Source: Sphingomonas sp. BAUL-RG-20F-R05-02 (GTDB lineage: Bacteria; Pseudomonadota; Alphaproteobacteria; Sphingomonadales; Sphingomonadaceae). From it: a stretch of 64,000 nt of DNA. Position 1 is the stretch's first letter. Each line of letters starts with the position of its first letter. The position numbers were made by a program, and so were the translations under genes. The stretch covers positions 124,001-188,000 of the forward strand of contig NZ_JAKNQH010000006.1 in the NCBI RefSeq assembly GCF_022662305.1. Reading direction: 5' to 3'. A model generated the notes under the pieces. That model saw only the letters and a list, made by a program, of their open reading frames with translations. It searched no databases and was not told the DNA's origin. Shown here piece after piece: positions 56,856 through 64,000 of this stretch.

Positions 56856-56963
56856 TTACTTCGAACCCCCGTTCGCCTGAGTTTGGGTTATGGCCGTTGC
56901 AGCGCCTGGTGGCGTCTGCGCGTGCGGGCACACGAGCGGCGTTGAATCGATGTGGCTGCGCAT
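56856..56963 (-). CDS. Candidate 35-codon ORF bridging nuoI and nuoJ
   Basis: The ATG (56963-56961) shares its A with the nuoI TAA stop (TAATG), and the frame runs to a TAA at 56858-56856, 4 bases before the nuoJ GTG. The predicted peptide begins [19 protein letters not shown] and is polar, with one Cys, two His and many Thr/Pro/Ala. No membrane helix and no known family. The perfect fit between two genes may reflect coupled translation that keeps ribosomes moving, or a real micropeptide. Chance cannot be excluded, as the gap is only 111 bases. Confidence 0.45.
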   Translation of the reverse strand: MRSHIDSTPLVCPHAQTPPGAATAITQTQANGGSK

Positions 56964-57448
56964 TAACGGTACGGCGCGTCGGCGGCAAGGTTCGCTGCGA
57001 CCGCACTTTCCCAACGATCGCCGTTTTCCAGCAATTTCGCCTTATCGTAGATCAGCTCCTCGCGCGTTTCCGTCGCGAACTCGAGGTTCGGCCCTTCGAC
57101 GATCGCGTCGACCGGACACGCCTCCTGACAGAAACCGCAATAGATGCACTTGGTCATGTCGATATCGTAGCGAGTCGTACGACGGCTGCCGTCGTCGCGT
57201 GGTTCGGCCTCGATCGTGATCGCCTGGGCGGGGCATACCGCCTCGCAAAGCTTGCACGCGATACACCGCTCCTCACCATTCGGATAACGCCGCAACACAT
57301 GCTCGCCGCGGAAGCGGGGCGAGAGCGGATTCTTCTCGAACGGATAGTTGATCGTCGCTTTGGCCTTGAAGAAATACTTCAAGGTCAGCGCATGCGCCTT
57401 CACGAACTCCCACAAGGTGTAGGATTTGATAAGCTGGCCGATGGTCAT
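56963..57448 (-). CDS. nuoI: NADH-quinone oxidoreductase subunit I
   Basis: This 161-residue peripheral arm protein holds clusters N6a and N6b. Two 4Fe-4S motifs are seen: [13 protein letters not shown] and [16 protein letters not shown]. The N-terminus contains an amphipathic helix that contacts the membrane arm. Its ATG overlaps the nuoH stop as ATGA and its TAA overlaps the small downstream ORF. Confidence 0.97.
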   Translation of the reverse strand: MTIGQLIKSYTLWEFVKAHALTLKYFFKAKATINYPFEKNPLSPRFRGEHVLRRYPNGEERCIACKLCEAVCPAQAITIEAEPRDDGSRRTTRYDIDMTKCIYCGFCQEACPVDAIVEGPNLEFATETREELIYDKAKLLENGDRWESAVAANLAADAPYR

Positions 57449-58500
57449 GCCGGTACTCCAACCCGCACGAGCATGAGGTAGCCCGACACGAGGAAAACGA
57501 AGATCAGCGACAGCGGCAGGAAAATCTTCCAGCCCAGCCGCATCAACTGGTCATAACGGTAACGCGGCACCGTCGCCTTGACCCAGCTGAACAGGAAGAA
57601 GAACCCGGCCATCTTGAGCAGCAGCCAGATGATGCCCGGCACCATGTAGAGGAACCCAATGTTCAGCGGCGGCAGATACCCACCCCAGAACAACGTCGCG
57701 TTCAGCGCGCACATCAGAATGACGTTGGCGTATTCGCCCAGCCAGAACAATGCGAAGCTCATCGAGGAATATTCGGTCTGGTAGCCGGCGACGAGTTCGC
57801 TCTCCGCCTCGGTCAGATCGAACGGCGCACGCTGCGTCTCGGCAAGCGATGAGATGAAGAACACCACCGCCATCGGGAACAGCAGCGGGTTGATCCAGTT
57901 GCCGTTGACCCAACCGAACAGATAGCCTTTTTGTGCCTCGACGATCGTGCCGAGGTTGAAGCTGCCCGCCCACAACACGACCGAGATCAGCACAAAACCG
58001 ATCGCGACCTCGTAACTCACCATCTGCGCCGCCGCGCGGATCGCCGAGTAGAACGGGTATTTTGAGTTGGACGACCAGCCCGCGAGGATGATGCCGTACA
58101 CGCCTAGCGATGACGCCGCGAGGACATAGAGCAACGCCACGTTGATGTTGGCGACCGACGCATTCTCGGCGAACGGTACCACCGCCCACACGATGAGCGC
58201 GACGGTGAAGGTGATGATCGGTGCGAGCAGGAACAGCGTCTTGTTCGCCGCGATCGGGATGATCGTCTCTTGCAGGAAAACCTTAAGACCGTCTGCGAAC
58301 GACTGGAGCAAGCCGAATGGGCCGACCACGTTCGGGCCACGGCGCAGCGCCATCGACGCCCAGATCTTGCGGTCGACGTAGATGATCATCGCGACCGCAA
58401 GCATCAGCGGCAGCGCGATGATAAGGATATCGATCAACGTGGCGACGAACCACGATATGCCGAAGCCCCAGCCAAAACGATAGGTGAAAAACGAGGTCAT
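57445..58500 (-). CDS. nuoH: NADH-quinone oxidoreductase subunit H
   Basis: This 351-residue membrane subunit forms part of the quinone channel. Eight helices and the conserved cytoplasmic loop [20 protein letters not shown] with acidic residues are seen, plus [21 protein letters not shown] near the N-terminus. The ATG overlaps the nuoG stop as ATGA. Length and motifs are standard. Confidence 0.97.
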   Translation of the reverse strand: MTSFFTYRFGWGFGISWFVATLIDILIIALPLMLAVAMIIYVDRKIWASMALRRGPNVVGPFGLLQSFADGLKVFLQETIIPIAANKTLFLLAPIITFTVALIVWAVVPFAENASVANINVALLYVLAASSLGVYGIILAGWSSNSKYPFYSAIRAAAQMVSYEVAIGFVLISVVLWAGSFNLGTIVEAQKGYLFGWVNGNWINPLLFPMAVVFFISSLAETQRAPFDLTEAESELVAGYQTEYSSMSFALFWLGEYANVILMCALNATLFWGGYLPPLNIGFLYMVPGIIWLLLKMAGFFFLFSWVKATVPRYRYDQLMRLGWKIFLPLSLIFVFLVSGYLMLVRVGVPA

Positions 58501-60497
58501 TCCGCCGCCTCCGCGAAGTCCTGGCCATGCAGGATTTCCGACGAACAGCGCTGCATTGTCGGGCTGGCCCGGCAGATCGCGTTGGTCAAGTAGAAGTCCT
58601 TGATCGGATAAGCGACTTCGCCCTGCCCTGCCGCGTCGAGCGACGGCGGGTTCCAGGCGAAGGTCTTGAGGCCAAGCGTCGCGAGTTCGGGCGTATCCAC
58701 GGCCATCGCCGCGCGCAGTTCGTCAAGCGTGTCGAACGGCAGCGTGTACCCAAGCACGGCCGACAGCGCGCGCAGGATCGTCCAATCCTCTCGAGCGTCG
58801 CCCGGCGGGAACACCGCGCGGTCGCCACGTTGCACGCGCCCTTCGAGGTTCACATAGGTGCCCGACTTTTCGGCATAGCTTGCGCCCGGCAGCACGACGT
58901 CGGCCGCCGCAGCGCCCTTATCGCCATGGTGGCCGATATACACTTTGAACGTGCCGGCGAATGCGGAGAAATCAACCTCGTCCGCACCAAGGAAGAACGC
59001 CAGCTTCGGTGTGGCCGCCGCGATATCGGCGATGCCACCCTTCTGCGCATAGCCGAGCATCAGCCCGCCGTTGCGCGCCGCCGCCGCGTGCAGCACGTTG
59101 TAGCCGTTCCAGCCTTCGCGCACCAGATTGAGCGTCTTGGCGAGCGCCAGCGTCGCGCCATGGCCGCCCTTCAGCGCCGCACCACCAACGATCACCATCG
59201 GTCGCGCCGCGCCCTCGAACGCCGACAGCACGGCGTCCGGCAGCTTGCCGAGCAGCGAAAGATCGTTGCCGAGCCACTCGACCTTATAGGTCAGGTCGAG
59301 TTCCGGCCCGATCGCAAACACCTTCGCGCCGCGCTTGATCGCCTTGCGGATGCGCGTGTTCACCAGCGGCGCTTCCCAGCGCAGATTGGTGCCGACCAGC
59401 AGGATCGCATCAGCCATTTCTGCGCCGGCGATCGTGGTGTTGAACGTCACCGCCGCGAGGCTAGACGTATCATAGTCCATGCCGGTCTGACGACCTTCGA
59501 GCAGGCTAGACCCCATGGCCGTGACCAGCGCCTTGGCGGCGTACATCGTCTCGCAGTCGACGAGATCGCCGTGAATTGCCGCTACGCTCGACCCGGCGTT
59601 CACCGCCTTGATCGTCGCAAACGCCTCGTCCCATTCGACCGCGACCAGCTTGTCGTTCTTACGTACGTACGGCCGATCGAGCCGGCGCCGCACCAGGCCA
59701 TCGACGACATAGCGCGTCTTGTCCGACGCCCACTCCTCGTTGACGTCTTCGTTGATGACGGGAAGCGAACGCAGCACCTGGCGGCCGCGCGAATCGAGCC
59801 GGATGTTGGTGCCGACCGCGTCCGTCACGTCGATCGACAGCGTCTTGCGCAACTCCCACGGGCGCGCTTCGAAGGCATACGGCTTCGAGGTAAGCGCCCC
59901 GACCGGGCAAAGATCGATAACGTTGCCCGACAGCTCGCTCGACACGGCGTTTTCAAGATACGAGGTGATCTGCATGTTCTCGCCGCGGTACAGCGCGCCG
60001 ATCTCTTCCACGCCGGCGACTTCCTCGGCGAAACGGATGCAGCGCGTGCACTGGATGCACCGCGTCATCACCGTCTTGACGATCGGCCCCATGTACTTTT
60101 CGGTAACCGCGCGCTTGTTTTCATCGTAGCGCGAGTGACCGCGCCCATAAGCGAGGCTCTGGTCCTGCAAGTCGCACTCGCCACCCTGATCGCAGATCGG
60201 GCAATCAAGCGGATGGTTGATGAGCAGGAACTCCATCACGCCTTCGCGCGCGTTCTTCACCATGGGGGAATTGGTGAAAATTTCCTGCTTATCCGCAGCC
60301 GGCAACGCGCACGACGCCTGCGGCTTGGGCGGGCCGGGCTTTACCTCGACCAGGCACATCCGGCAGTTGCCGGCGATGCTGAGGCGCTCATGATAACAGA
60401 AACGCGGGATTTCCTTGCCCGCGATTTCGCACGCCTGAAGCACGGTCGCGCCCTGCGGCACCTCTACTTCGACGCCATCGACTTTGACTATCGGCAT
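58497..60497 (-). CDS. nuoG: NADH-quinone oxidoreductase subunit G
   Basis: This 666-residue subunit starts at ATG 60497 (the A is shared with the nuoF TAA). The N-terminal 2Fe-2S domain has [20 protein letters not shown], then [15 protein letters not shown] and [29 protein letters not shown] for 4Fe-4S clusters. The C-terminal molybdopterin-type domain is catalytically silent in complex I. It is about as long as other alphaproteobacterial NuoG and shorter than the E. coli protein (about 900). The longer frame toward 60602 belongs to nuoF antisense-free overlap and is not used. Confidence 0.95.
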   Translation of the reverse strand: MPIVKVDGVEVEVPQGATVLQACEIAGKEIPRFCYHERLSIAGNCRMCLVEVKPGPPKPQASCALPAADKQEIFTNSPMVKNAREGVMEFLLINHPLDCPICDQGGECDLQDQSLAYGRGHSRYDENKRAVTEKYMGPIVKTVMTRCIQCTRCIRFAEEVAGVEEIGALYRGENMQITSYLENAVSSELSGNVIDLCPVGALTSKPYAFEARPWELRKTLSIDVTDAVGTNIRLDSRGRQVLRSLPVINEDVNEEWASDKTRYVVDGLVRRRLDRPYVRKNDKLVAVEWDEAFATIKAVNAGSSVAAIHGDLVDCETMYAAKALVTAMGSSLLEGRQTGMDYDTSSLAAVTFNTTIAGAEMADAILLVGTNLRWEAPLVNTRIRKAIKRGAKVFAIGPELDLTYKVEWLGNDLSLLGKLPDAVLSAFEGAARPMVIVGGAALKGGHGATLALAKTLNLVREGWNGYNVLHAAAARNGGLMLGYAQKGGIADIAAATPKLAFFLGADEVDFSAFAGTFKVYIGHHGDKGAAAADVVLPGASYAEKSGTYVNLEGRVQRGDRAVFPPGDAREDWTILRALSAVLGYTLPFDTLDELRAAMAVDTPELATLGLKTFAWNPPSLDAAGQGEVAYPIKDFYLTNAICRASPTMQRCSSEILHGQDFAEAAE

Positions 60498-61801
60498 TAT
60501 TCGGCAGCTTCCATCATCGGCGCCTCGCCGCCGCCGTTCTTGGCGACGATGCGGCGCTCCATCTCGGGGCGGAAATGCTTGATGAGACCCTGGATCGGCC
60601 ACGCGGCGGCATCACCGAGCGCGCAGATCGTGTGCCCCTCGACCTGTTTGGTGACCTGATACAGCGTATCGATCTCGGAGATATCGGCATCGCCGGTACG
60701 CATCCGCTCCATCACGCGCCACATCCAACCGGTGCCTTCGCGACACGGCGTGCACTGACCGCAGCTCTCATGCTTGTAGAAATAGGACAGCCGGCTGATC
60801 GCGCGGACGATGTCGGTCGACTTGTCCATGACGATGATAGCAGCGGTGCCGAGGCCCGAACCGACCTTCTTCAGCCCGTCGAAATCCATCGGGCAATCCA
60901 TGATCTCGGCGGCCGGCACAAGCGGGACCGACGAACCGCCCGGGATCACCGCAAGGAGGTTATCCCAACCGCCGCGAATGCCGCCGCAATGTTCGTCGAT
61001 GAGCTGGCGGAACGGGATGCTCATCGCCTCCTCGACCACGCAGGGCTTGTTCACATGGCCGCTGATCTGGAACAGCTTGGTGCCCTTGTTACCTTCGGCG
61101 CCGAAGCTGGAGAACCACGCCGCGCCACGCCGCAGGATCGTCGGCGCGACCGCGATGGACTCGACGTTGTTGACCGTGGTCGGACAGCCATACAGCCCCG
61201 CACCCGCCGGGAACGGCGGCTTGAGGCGCGGCTGGCCCTTCTTACCCTCAAGGCTTTCGAGCATCGCGGTCTCTTCGCCGCAGATGTACGCGCCCGCGCC
61301 GCGGTGCACGAACACGTCGAAATCGTAGCCCGAGCCGCTCGCGTTCTTGCCGATCAAGCCCTTGTCATAGGCCTCCGCAACGGCGGCGAACAGCACTTCG
61401 GCCTCGCGGATATACTCGCCGCGAATGTAGATATATGCGGCCCGCGCGCGCATCGCATAACCCGCGACCAGCGCGCCCTCGATCAGCTTATGCGGATCGT
61501 GGCGGATGATCTCGCGGTCCTTGCAGCTACCCGGCTCGGACTCGTCGGCATTGATGACGAGGAAGTTCGGCCGACCGTCCTTCGACTCCTTGGGCATGAA
61601 GCTCCACTTCATGCCGGTCGGGAAGCCAGCGCCGCCGCGCCCGCGCAGGCCCGACGCCTTGATGATGTCGATGATGGCATCCTGCCCCAGCGCCATCAGG
61701 TCCTTGGTATTGTCCCAATCGCCGCGCATGATCGCGGCGTCTAGGTTCCACGGCTGAAAACCGTAGACGTTGGTAAAGATCCGGTCCTTGTCGGCGAGCA
61801 T
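60497..61801 (-). CDS. nuoF: NADH-quinone oxidoreductase subunit F
   Basis: This 434-residue subunit binds NADH, FMN and a 4Fe-4S cluster. ATG 61801 overlaps the nuoE TGA (TGATG). The FMN/NADH motif is [16 protein letters not shown], followed by [16 protein letters not shown] and the cluster motif [17 protein letters not shown]. It accepts hydride from NADH at the tip of the peripheral arm. Tail [12 protein letters not shown] is slightly longer than in enteric NuoF. Confidence 0.97.
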   Translation of the reverse strand: MLADKDRIFTNVYGFQPWNLDAAIMRGDWDNTKDLMALGQDAIIDIIKASGLRGRGGAGFPTGMKWSFMPKESKDGRPNFLVINADESEPGSCKDREIIRHDPHKLIEGALVAGYAMRARAAYIYIRGEYIREAEVLFAAVAEAYDKGLIGKNASGSGYDFDVFVHRGAGAYICGEETAMLESLEGKKGQPRLKPPFPAGAGLYGCPTTVNNVESIAVAPTILRRGAAWFSSFGAEGNKGTKLFQISGHVNKPCVVEEAMSIPFRQLIDEHCGGIRGGWDNLLAVIPGGSSVPLVPAAEIMDCPMDFDGLKKVGSGLGTAAIIVMDKSTDIVRAISRLSYFYKHESCGQCTPCREGTGWMWRVMERMRTGDADISEIDTLYQVTKQVEGHTICALGDAAAWPIQGLIKHFRPEMERRIVAKNGGGEAPMMEAAE

Positions 61802-62469
61802 CAGGCCCACTCCCCGCGATAATCGTGGTTTTCATCGACCATCGCGACAAGACTGGTCGGGCCGCCTGCCGGACAGGAATCGCGACGGCCGGTCTGTGAA
61901 CCCGGCGTCAGCGGCCTGCCCTCGGCGAGCGCCTCCAGAATCGCAGTGGTCTTGTCGTAATCGAGATCTTCGAAATTGTCGTCGTTGATCTGCACCATCG
62001 GTGCATTCGCGCATGCCCCGAGGCATTCGACCTCGGTCAACGTGAACAGACCGTCCGGCGTGGTATGACCCTTGGACAAGCCCTTGTTCTTGCACGCCGC
62101 CAGCACGTCGTCCGACCCGCCAAGCAGGCACGGCGTCGTGCCGCAGACCTGCACGTGATACTTGCCGACCGGAGCAAGATTGAACATCGTGTAGAAGGTC
62201 GCGACTTCATACACGCGCATGTACGGCACGCCGATCTGGCGCGCGACGTACTCGATCACCGGCACCGGCAACCAGCCTTGCGTGTTCGTGTCCGCACCGA
62301 CCTGACGCTGCGCGAGATCCAGAAACGGGATCGAAGCGGATTGCTCGCGCCCTTTCGGATACCTGCCCAGGATCTCATCGGCCTTCGCCTGATTCTCTGG
62401 CGTCCACGCAAACGCGCCCCAGCGCGCACGGGTCTCGGCTTCGTCTGGGATCTTCGGGGCGTCGGCCAT
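61801..62469 (-). CDS. nuoE: NADH-quinone oxidoreductase subunit E
   Basis: This 222-residue thioredoxin-fold 2Fe-2S protein holds cluster N1a. Ligand cysteines lie in [11 protein letters not shown] and [17 protein letters not shown]-type helical N-terminus and [22 protein letters not shown] are regular. The ATG shares its A with the TAA of the preceding NTF2-like gene, while in most genomes nuoE follows nuoD directly. Confidence 0.95.
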   Translation of the reverse strand: MADAPKIPDEAETRARWGAFAWTPENQAKADEILGRYPKGREQSASIPFLDLAQRQVGADTNTQGWLPVPVIEYVARQIGVPYMRVYEVATFYTMFNLAPVGKYHVQVCGTTPCLLGGSDDVLAACKNKGLSKGHTTPDGLFTLTEVECLGACANAPMVQINDDNFEDLDYDKTTAILEALAEGRPLTPGSQTGRRDSCPAGGPTSLVAMVDENHDYRGEWA

Positions 62470-62816
62470 TAGCGGATGAACTCCACGCGGTCGACCTTGT
62501 CGCCCACGAACGAATAGATGGACATGACTTCAAACGTCTCGCCGTCTGGCGCGCGCGAAACGTCCTCATGCAACACGACGGCTTCGCCGAGCACGTAGGA
62601 TCGCAGGATCTCGGCCTTGTTCTGCGGGAACTGCGCGAACATCGCCTTCAGCCCCGAGCGCACACCTTCCTTGCCGTCCCGTATCACCGCACCACGGTAG
62701 GTCGCCTCGCAAGCAGCATCGGTCATATGTTCGCCATAACCGTCCGCGTCCTGCGCGTTGTAGAGCGCGATCATGCGATGCGAGGTTTTCAGACGGTCAC
62801 CGCTCAACGGTCGCAC
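62469..62816 (-). CDS. NTF2/SnoaL-like small protein embedded in the nuo operon
   Basis: The 115-residue protein from GTG 62816 could also start at ATG 62774. The pattern [38 protein letters not shown], and [18 protein letters not shown] with a C-terminal VDRVEFIR matches the nuclear transport factor 2/SnoaL-like fold, a cone-shaped pocket that binds or isomerises small ligands. No catalytic residues were assigned. The 5' end overlaps nuoD by 13 bases (if GTG 62816 is used) and its TAA overlaps the nuoE ATG (TAATG). Such tight coupling implies the gene is translated with the complex I subunits. Confidence 0.82.
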   Translation of the reverse strand: MRPLSGDRLKTSHRMIALYNAQDADGYGEHMTDAACEATYRGAVIRDGKEGVRSGLKAMFAQFPQNKAEILRSYVLGEAVVLHEDVSRAPDGETFEVMSIYSFVGDKVDRVEFIR

Positions 62817-64000
62817 TCACCGAACACGATATCCATCGCGCCGAGGATCGCGGTGGTGTCGGCAAGCATATGACCTTTCGAAATGAAATCCGCCGCCTGA
62901 AGATGCGAGAACGCGGTCGGGCGGATCTTGCACCGATACGGCTTGTTGGTGCCGTCTGCGACCAAATACACGCCGAACTCGCCCTTAGGGCTCTCGGTTG
63001 CCACGTACACGTCGCCTGCCGGCACGTGGAAGCCCTCGGTGTACAGCTTGAAGTGATGGATCAGCGCTTCCATCGACCGCTTCATCTCACCACGCTTGGG
63101 CGGCACGACCTTACGATCGAAGCTCGCGATCGGGCCATCCGGCATCTCGTTGAGACACTGGCGCATGATCCGCGCCGACTGCCGAACTTCCTCGACGCGC
63201 ACCATGAACCGGTCATAGCAGTCGCCGCGCGTGCCGACCGGCACGTCGAAGTCCATCATAGCGTACGCGTCATACGGCTGCGACTTGCGCAGATCCCACG
63301 CCAAACCCGAACCACGGATCATCGGGCCGGAAAAGCCCCACTTGATCGCGTCTTCACGGCTGACCGTGGCGATGTCGACGTTACGCTGCTTGAAGATGCG
63401 GTTGTCCGCAACCAGGCTGATCGCGTCCTCAAACAGACGCGGCAGACGCGTGTCGAGCCACTCACCGATATCGGCGAGCAATTTCAGCGGCACGTCCTGA
63501 TGCACACCACCGGGTCGGAAGTAGGCCGCATGCATACGCGCGCCCGATGCCCGCTCGAAGAAGCCCATGCAGTCTTCGCGGATCTCGAACAACCACAGGT
63601 TCGGCGTCATCGCGCCGACGTCCATGATATGCGAACCGAGGTTAAGCATATGGTTCGAGATACGGGTCAATTCGGCGAAGAACGTCCGCAGATACTGCGC
63701 GCGGATCGGCACTTCCAGATCGAGCAGCTTCTCGACCGCGAGCACGTAAGTGTGCTCCATGCACATCGGCGAGCAGTAATCGAGCCGGTCGAAATACGGC
63801 AGCGCCTGCATGTAGGTCTTGTGCTCGATCAGCTTTTCGGTGCCGCGATGGAGCAGACCGACGTGCGGATCGACCCGCTCGATGATCTCGCCGTCAAGCT
63901 CCAGCACCAGCCGCAACACGCCGTGCGCAGCCGGATGCTGCGGCCCGAAGTTGATCGTGTAGTTCTGGATGTCGATGTCGCCAACCGTCGGATCGGCGGC
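62804..64000 (-). CDS. nuoD: NADH-quinone oxidoreductase subunit D, 5' end outside the window
   Basis: This is the 49-kDa-type subunit that binds quinone at the arm junction. At least 398 codons are present. Reading to the edge gives [19 protein letters not shown], the conserved opening region, so the start is past 64000 and ATG/alternative codons near 63919 are internal. Further blocks: [42 protein letters not shown], and [23 protein letters not shown]. No subunit C sequence is seen at the edge, so nuoC is probably separate. The 3' end overlaps the NTF2-like gene. Confidence 0.96.
   Translation of the reverse strand, partial: AADPTVGDIDIQNYTINFGPQHPAAHGVLRLVLELDGEIIERVDPHVGLLHRGTEKLIEHKTYMQALPYFDRLDYCSPMCMEHTYVLAVEKLLDLEVPIRAQYLRTFFAELTRISNHMLNLGSHIMDVGAMTPNLWLFEIREDCMGFFERASGARMHAAYFRPGGVHQDVPLKLLADIGEWLDTRLPRLFEDAISLVADNRIFKQRNVDIATVSREDAIKWGFSGPMIRGSGLAWDLRKSQPYDAYAMMDFDVPVGTRGDCYDRFMVRVEEVRQSARIMRQCLNEMPDGPIASFDRKVVPPKRGEMKRSMEALIHHFKLYTEGFHVPAGDVYVATESPKGEFGVYLVADGTNKPYRCKIRPTAFSHLQAADFISKGHMLADTTAILGAMDIVFGECDR

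Noticed and set aside
58527..60659. 710-codon plus-strand frame opposite nuoG
   Set aside because: Contains only Arg/Asp/His-rich sequence and opposes a conserved complex I subunit.

Overview
The window is high-GC DNA from an alphaproteobacterium, most likely a sphingomonad (Sphingomonas or a close relative). This is inferred from the Rhodobacterales/Sphingomonadales-type complex I operon, the nuo-birA-coaX-rnj-DUF1467 order, the NodT-type efflux lipoprotein, and many Tat-exported or TonB-dependent carbohydrate functions. No rRNA, tRNA, insertion sequence, prophage or CRISPR array was seen. Almost the whole window is coding, with short intergenic gaps and frequent ATGA or TAATG stop/start overlaps.

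Layout. 1-2 kb: the end of a DUF72 gene and two divergent L,D-transpeptidase-type genes. 2-6 kb: a rhamnogalacturonan acetylesterase followed by a PL26-like exo-rhamnogalacturonan lyase. 6-9.4 kb: an HxlR regulator divergent from a PRISE-type enone reductase, two small proteins and a Crp/Fnr regulator. 9.5-12.4 kb: a GH35 beta-galactosidase. 12.5-17 kb: a likely metal operon (mntH and two tandem Tat-exported ferritin-like proteins) divergent from a second Crp-like regulator. 17-25.5 kb: a TonB-dependent receptor, an SDR oxidoreductase, a YghU-like glutathione transferase, a zinc-knuckle protein, a dihydrolipoyl dehydrogenase-like flavoprotein and an FeS-type photolyase. 25.5-31 kb: a compact tellurium-resistance-type stress cluster, with a TelA-like and a possible XpaC-like gene on + and terZ, terA, a DUF475/TerC-like gene and two terD/E paralogs on -. 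31-37.7 kb: a 1,280-residue secreted LamG protein divergent from a carboxylesterase and a small LamG protein. 37.7-46.8 kb: an MdtABC-type RND efflux operon with its outer-membrane lipoprotein. 47-64 kb: DUF1467, rnj, coaX, birA and nuoN to nuoD, all on the minus strand and transcribed from the right end leftwards.

How the genes work together. Four or five separated loci look like one plant cell wall toolkit (RG-I deacetylation, RG lyase, galactan side-chain removal, esterase, LamG proteins). The 34.97-35.22 kb divergent promoter carries a perfect 12-bp inverted repeat with an ACCGGT core, a plausible operator for part of it. The ter cluster, photolyase, YghU, mntH and the ferritin-like pair form a stress and metal-homeostasis area. 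The nuo operon contains two non-standard insertions: an NTF2/SnoaL-like gene between nuoD and nuoE, and a 35-codon ORF filling the nuoI-nuoJ gap. No wholly new system is proven. The best candidates for new biology are the giant LamG protein, the nuo accessory ORFs, the mntH-ferritin operon and the reduced ter cluster.

Family assignments come from reading motifs and lengths, without database searches. Start codons were refined where a Shine-Dalgarno sequence, signal peptide or neighbour overlap allowed.
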